Positions 7,250-10,392 of a stretch of DNA of 10,392 nt are shown in pieces; the first letter of the stretch is position 1, and each line of letters opens with the position of its first letter. This DNA comes from Patescibacteria group bacterium (lineage in GTDB: Bacteria > Patescibacteriota > Gracilibacteria > UM-FILTER-43-11), in assembly GCA_029260955.1 (NCBI GenBank), contig JAJDCF010000047.1, positions 1 to 10,392 of the forward strand. Reading direction: 5' to 3'. The position numbers were made by a program, and so were the translations under genes. Under the pieces are notes generated by a model, which was given only the letters and a program-made list of their open reading frames with translations, had not been told where the DNA came from and searched no databases.

Positions 7250-7311
7250 TGAAGGAATGTCTAAAGTGTAAATCATCGTTTGATGTTACGGATGAAGATC
7301 GGAAGTTTTAC
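7226..7311 (+). repeat. Junction repeat, copy 1 (end of paralogue 2 / start of paralogue 3)
   Basis: These 86 nt span the last codons of paralogue 2 and the first 21 codons of paralogue 3. They match 8872-8957 at 81 of 86 positions with no gap. Identity drops abruptly after the codons for KFY. The flanking gene bodies are far more diverged, so this tract was duplicated or homogenised later than the rest. Confidence 0.8.
7234..7241 (+). promoter_or_regulatory. Shine-Dalgarno site of paralogue 3 inside the end of paralogue 2
   Basis: AAAAGAGG lies 7 nt before the ATG at 7249, within the codons for the terminal LKEVY of paralogue 2. Here Lys is AAA, which weakens the match by one base compared with the other two junctions. 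Confidence 0.8.
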
Positions 7312-8895
7312 AAGAACTTTGATCTACCAGATCCGGAATCTTGCCCTCCGTGTCGCAATCAACAACGTTCTTCATGGCGGAATGAGCGAGAACTATATCA
7401 ACGTAGATGTGATCTAAGTGGTAAGCAGATCATCTCTATCTATTCCCCTGACAAACCCTTCCCTGTATACGCGCAGGAGGAGTATTGGGGTGATCAGTGG
7501 GATGCGTTGGATTACGGAATGGATGTAGATTTGGATAAGCCTTTCTTTCCGCAGTTTGCTGAGCTTATGAACCGTGTTCCGCGTTTGGCCATTATTAACA
7601 AGCAAACTGAGAATAGCGAATATTCAAATTATTCTTTTGCCAACAAAAATTGCTACCTTACCTTTGGTTGTCACTACGAGGAGGATTGTATGTACGGACA
7701 CTATTCTACAAAGAACAAAAACTGTGCAGATTATCTCTGGCTATATGGCAGTGAACTTTGTTACGAGTGCATCTATTCAAAAAACTGCAATCGTTCTGTT
7801 TTTTTGGATCATTGTGAGAATGTCTCGGAATCCTACTTCTCGGTTGATCTTAAGAATTGCAAGAACTGCATCTTTTCATCCAACTTAAGAAATAAGCAGT
7901 ATTACATTCTTAATAAGCCTCACACCAAAGAGGAGTATTACAAAAAGCTTGAGTCTTTTGCTTTTGATGGATACAAACGTTTTGAGGAGGCTAAGCAATT
8001 CTTTTTATCTGATTTTCGTAAACGTTTTCCTTTTCGTGATGTTTATCAAACGAATTGTGAAAATTGTGAAGGAGGGACTCATGAAAACTCGAAGAATCTT
8101 CGTTATTCTTTCGATTGTACGGGCTGCGAAGACTCTGCCTATGGTTTTCAGATGGATGAAACCTATAATTCTTTAGATAATACGTGCTCTGGTTATGATC
8201 GTTTGGATTTTTGCTATCAAACGATTGGAGTGAATGGAGGAAATAACTTAAATGTTTGCGATTCTTGTTGGCACAATAGTGATTTAAATTATTGTAGTCT
8301 TTGTTTTTCTTCCAAGAATTTATTCGGTTGTATTTCTTTAAAGCGAAAGGAATATTGCATCTTAAACAAACAGTATTCTAAAGAGGAATATGAAAAACTT
8401 GTGCCAAAAATCATTGAAAGTATGAAGCGTCATGGCGAATGGGGGAAGTTTTTTCCAACAGCTATCTCACCCTTTGGGTACAACGAGACAATTGCCTCTA
8501 CAAATTACCCCCTTGATGAAGAAGGGGCTTTGGCGCGAGGGTGGAAGTGGAATAAGGAAGAAAGTGCAACCTCTTACAAGGGGCCTGCCTATGAGATTCC
8601 TGATAATGTTAAGAATGTAAAAGATGATATTTGTAAGCGGATTGTGATTTGTGAGGTATCTGGAAAGCCCTATAAGGTCATTCCACAAGAGCTCAACTTC
8701 TATCGTAAGCTAGGTGTTCCTGTACCCAGACGTAGCCCCCTTCAGCGTCATATGGATCGCTTATCACTTCGTAATCCTTTTGAATTCTTTGACCGCAACT
8801 GCTCTAAATGTCAGGTAGCAATAAAAACATCCTATTCATCCGACAGGCCAGAGAAGATTTACTGTGAAGCTTGTTATTTAAAGGAGGTCTATTAA
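7249..8895 (+). CDS. Cys-rich zinc-ribbon/solenoid protein of unknown function, paralogue 3
   Basis: The 548-aa protein has the same layout as its neighbours. Ribbon A is complete (C4, C7, C32, C35; CPPCRNQQR). In ribbon B three of four Cys are replaced (CDLSGK, then A75 and E78). S1 (134-213) has ten Cys, all on the three-residue lattice, with Ser, Val or Leu in the empty positions. S2 ends LFGCISLKRKEYCILNK. A' starts at C468 (CEVSGKPYKVIPQEL), and B' has C518, C521, C539 and C542 before the terminal LKEVY. The start at 7249 overlaps the TAA of paralogue 2 by one base and has its own Shine-Dalgarno sequence; an in-frame ATG at 7225 would add eight residues with no ribosome site. No transmembrane or secretion signal is seen. 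Function is unknown. Confidence 0.92.
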   Translation: MKECLKCKSSFDVTDEDRKFYKNFDLPDPESCPPCRNQQRSSWRNERELYQRRCDLSGKQIISIYSPDKPFPVYAQEEYWGDQWDALDYGMDVDLDKPFFPQFAELMNRVPRLAIINKQTENSEYSNYSFANKNCYLTFGCHYEEDCMYGHYSTKNKNCADYLWLYGSELCYECIYSKNCNRSVFLDHCENVSESYFSVDLKNCKNCIFSSNLRNKQYYILNKPHTKEEYYKKLESFAFDGYKRFEEAKQFFLSDFRKRFPFRDVYQTNCENCEGGTHENSKNLRYSFDCTGCEDSAYGFQMDETYNSLDNTCSGYDRLDFCYQTIGVNGGNNLNVCDSCWHNSDLNYCSLCFSSKNLFGCISLKRKEYCILNKQYSKEEYEKLVPKIIESMKRHGEWGKFFPTAISPFGYNETIASTNYPLDEEGALARGWKWNKEESATSYKGPAYEIPDNVKNVKDDICKRIVICEVSGKPYKVIPQELNFYRKLGVPVPRRSPLQRHMDRLSLRNPFEFFDRNCSKCQVAIKTSYSSDRPEKIYCEACYLKEVY

Positions 8896-8957
8896 TGAAG
8901 GAATGTTTAAAGTGCAAATCATCGTTTGAGGTTACGGATGAAGACCGGAAGTTTTAC
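8872..8957 (+). repeat. Junction repeat, copy 2 (end of paralogue 3 / start of paralogue 4)
   Basis: This is the partner of 7226-7311, at an offset of 1646 nt. The five differences are one in the Shine-Dalgarno codon (AAA to AAG), three silent third- or first-position changes, and one Asp-to-Glu change. The tract ends where paralogue 4 has its nine-residue insertion relative to paralogue 3. Confidence 0.8.
8880..8887 (+). promoter_or_regulatory. Shine-Dalgarno site of paralogue 4 inside the end of paralogue 3
   Basis: AAAGGAGG lies 7 nt before the ATG at 8895 and overlaps the codons for LKEV of paralogue 3. Spacing and sequence equal those at 5597-5604. Confidence 0.85.
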
Positions 8958-10392
8958 GATAAAGTTAGTCCAACTTTTGCGGGAAGAAAATTTCAGATTC
9001 CAGAGCCAACTTTGTGCCCGCCGTGTCGGGAGCAATTGCGTCTTACGTGGAAAAATGAACACAGCTTGTATAAACGTACCTGTGATTTATGTAAAAAGTT
9101 GGTTGTTTCAGTTTTTTCTGTCGACAAACCTTACACGGTTTATTGTCGTGAATGTTGGTGGAGTGATAAATGGAATCCATTGGATTATGGTCAGGAATAT
9201 GATCCAAATCGACCCTTTTTTGACCAATTCAAAGAGCTTCTTATTAAGGTGCCTAAGCTTGCCACATTTCAGAATAATAATGGGGAGAATTGTGAATACA
9301 CCACTAGTGCGGGATTCAATCGAAATTGCTATCTAATTTCTTCTGCTGCCTACAACGAGGATTGTTATTATGGAATCTTCATGCCTAGGAATAAAGATTG
9401 TGTGGACAACACTCATGTGATGGATTCTGAGCATTTATATGAGTGTGTGGATTGTGACAGGAGTTACAATTTGGCCTATTGTCAAAATGCTAAAGACTCA
9501 AGTGATTCCAAGTTTTTGTATGATTGTCATGGTGCGCGGAACTGCTTCTTTTCTTATGGACTTCGAAATAAATCATACGTATTTCGTAACGAACAGCTTA
9601 GTAAAGAAGAGTATGAAAAAAGATTGTCGGAAATTGATTTTACTTCTCATAAAACCGTTGAGGTACTTAAGGCTGAATTTAGGGAATTTGTTAAGAATTA
9701 TCCACGTTTATACTACGAAGGTCAGAACAATGAACATGTGGTGGCTAGCGATCATATTTTCAATTCCAAAAATGCCTCCCATTGCTTTGATTGCAACAAT
9801 TTAGAGGATTGCAAATTTTGCGGTTGGTATAATGATTCGAAGGATAGCTATGATGTTTATGCCTTTGGCTATGGAAATGAAAAATGCTACAACTCTTTGG
9901 AAGTGGGTACCAATGCAAATAGTATTCTCATGAGTATTTCGAGTTGGGATAATGTTAGTGAGTTGCTTTATTGTTATTCATGTTATGTCACGCAGAATTC
10001 ATTTGGCTGTTCAAGCATTCATCATAAAAAGTATTGCATTCTAAATAAGCAGTACTCTCCAGAAGATTATGAGAAAAAGGTCGCTGAAATTATTGAGAAT
10101 ATGCAGCGGAGGCGGGAGTGGGGTGAATTTCCTCCTGCTGAATTTGCCCATTTTGGCTATAACGAAACAATGGCTCATGATTTTTATCCTATAAGCCGTG
10201 AAGAGGCAATTGCGAATGGCTGGAAGTGGCGAGATGCAGAAGATGAACCGCCAAAGGCAGATAAGGTCATTCCAGCCTCAAATCTACCAGACCGAACTGA
10301 TGACATTCCCGATGATGTGCTCAATTGGGCACTTAAATGTGAGGCAACTGGTCGGTTATTCAAATTAATTCCCCAGGAGCTTAAGTTTTATC
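8895..10392 (+). CDS. Cys-rich zinc-ribbon/solenoid protein of unknown function, paralogue 4 (3' end outside window)
   Basis: The frame is open from the ATG at 8895 to the right edge: 499 residues without a stop, with about 55 more expected. Ribbon A has C4, C7, C41 and C44, with nine extra residues (around VSPTFAGRKF) between the Cys pairs. Ribbon B is intact only in this copy: C63, C66, C84 and C87 (CDLCKK ... YCREC). S1 (144-223) has eight Cys, all on the lattice. S2 follows, ending FGCSSIHHKKYCILNK, then the GEWGEF-like segment (REWGEFPPAEF) and A' (C482, CEATGRLFKLIPQEL), which is cut by the edge. The TAA of paralogue 3 overlaps its ATG by one base, and a strong Shine-Dalgarno sequence precedes it. 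It looks like the least degenerated N-terminus of the family. Function is unknown. Confidence 0.9.
   Translation, partial: MKECLKCKSSFEVTDEDRKFYDKVSPTFAGRKFQIPEPTLCPPCREQLRLTWKNEHSLYKRTCDLCKKLVVSVFSVDKPYTVYCRECWWSDKWNPLDYGQEYDPNRPFFDQFKELLIKVPKLATFQNNNGENCEYTTSAGFNRNCYLISSAAYNEDCYYGIFMPRNKDCVDNTHVMDSEHLYECVDCDRSYNLAYCQNAKDSSDSKFLYDCHGARNCFFSYGLRNKSYVFRNEQLSKEEYEKRLSEIDFTSHKTVEVLKAEFREFVKNYPRLYYEGQNNEHVVASDHIFNSKNASHCFDCNNLEDCKFCGWYNDSKDSYDVYAFGYGNEKCYNSLEVGTNANSILMSISSWDNVSELLYCYSCYVTQNSFGCSSIHHKKYCILNKQYSPEDYEKKVAEIIENMQRRREWGEFPPAEFAHFGYNETMAHDFYPISREEAIANGWKWRDAEDEPPKADKVIPASNLPDRTDDIPDDVLNWALKCEATGRLFKLIPQELKFY

Noticed and set aside
8926..9804. Two open frames (8926-9336 and 9439-9804) as separate small genes
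   Set aside because: They are out-of-frame shadows of paralogue 4, whose own frame is open from 8895 to the window edge and clearly homologous to its neighbours.
3948..10392. A CoA-transferase (CaiB/BaiF) name, which I recall seeing on similar CPR proteins
   Set aside because: No CoA-transferase fold motif or conserved catalytic Asp context is visible, and the composition is that of a Cys-rich ribbon/solenoid protein. I give no functional name.

Overview
The window carries two unrelated blocks of genes on the + strand, separated by one tRNA gene. No gene is supported on the - strand, and coding density is very high: gaps are 0-19 nt apart from the tRNA spacer. By eye, G+C is around 40 %. TGA serves as a stop codon and TGG as Trp, so this is the ordinary bacterial code and not the UGA=Gly code of Gracilibacteria/Absconditabacteria. 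From memory and unchecked, proteins with this N-terminal CxxC...CPxCRxQRR ribbon and a C-terminal CYLKEVY are typical of uncultivated CPR/Patescibacteria. That is my best guess for the source, at moderate confidence.

Left block (2-3840): a branched-chain amino acid (LIV/HAAT family) ABC importer in the order binding protein (5' part outside the window), livH, livM, livG, livF. The two permeases form the membrane channel, the two ATPases drive it, and the binding protein delivers the ligand. The genes lie 0-7 nt apart, so they are one operon. A complete importer of this class would be notable if the host really is a small-genome CPR bacterium.

Junction (3841-3947): a tRNA-Arg(CCU) with encoded CCA starts 19 nt after livF, with a possible -10 box just before it. 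The next start codon follows 13 nt after the CCA.

Right block (3948-10392): four tandem paralogous genes (554, 545, 548 and >499 aa) for large, soluble, cysteine-rich proteins of unknown function. Each stop codon overlaps the next start codon by one base (TGATG or TAATG). The last codons of each gene, encoding Leu-Lys-Glu-Val-Tyr, are also the Shine-Dalgarno site of the next gene. The fourth gene runs off the right edge.

The paralogues share one architecture. An N-terminal pair of zinc-ribbon-like modules (A-B) is followed by a Cys-rich solenoid-like half (S1), a helical linker, a second such half (S2), and a C-terminal pair (A'-B') that is a gap-free duplicate of A-B. In S1 almost every cysteine falls on an exact every-third-residue lattice shared by all four proteins, which suggests a narrow beta-solenoid with 12-residue turns. 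This array is the best candidate in the window for an undescribed system. Its function cannot be read from the sequence.
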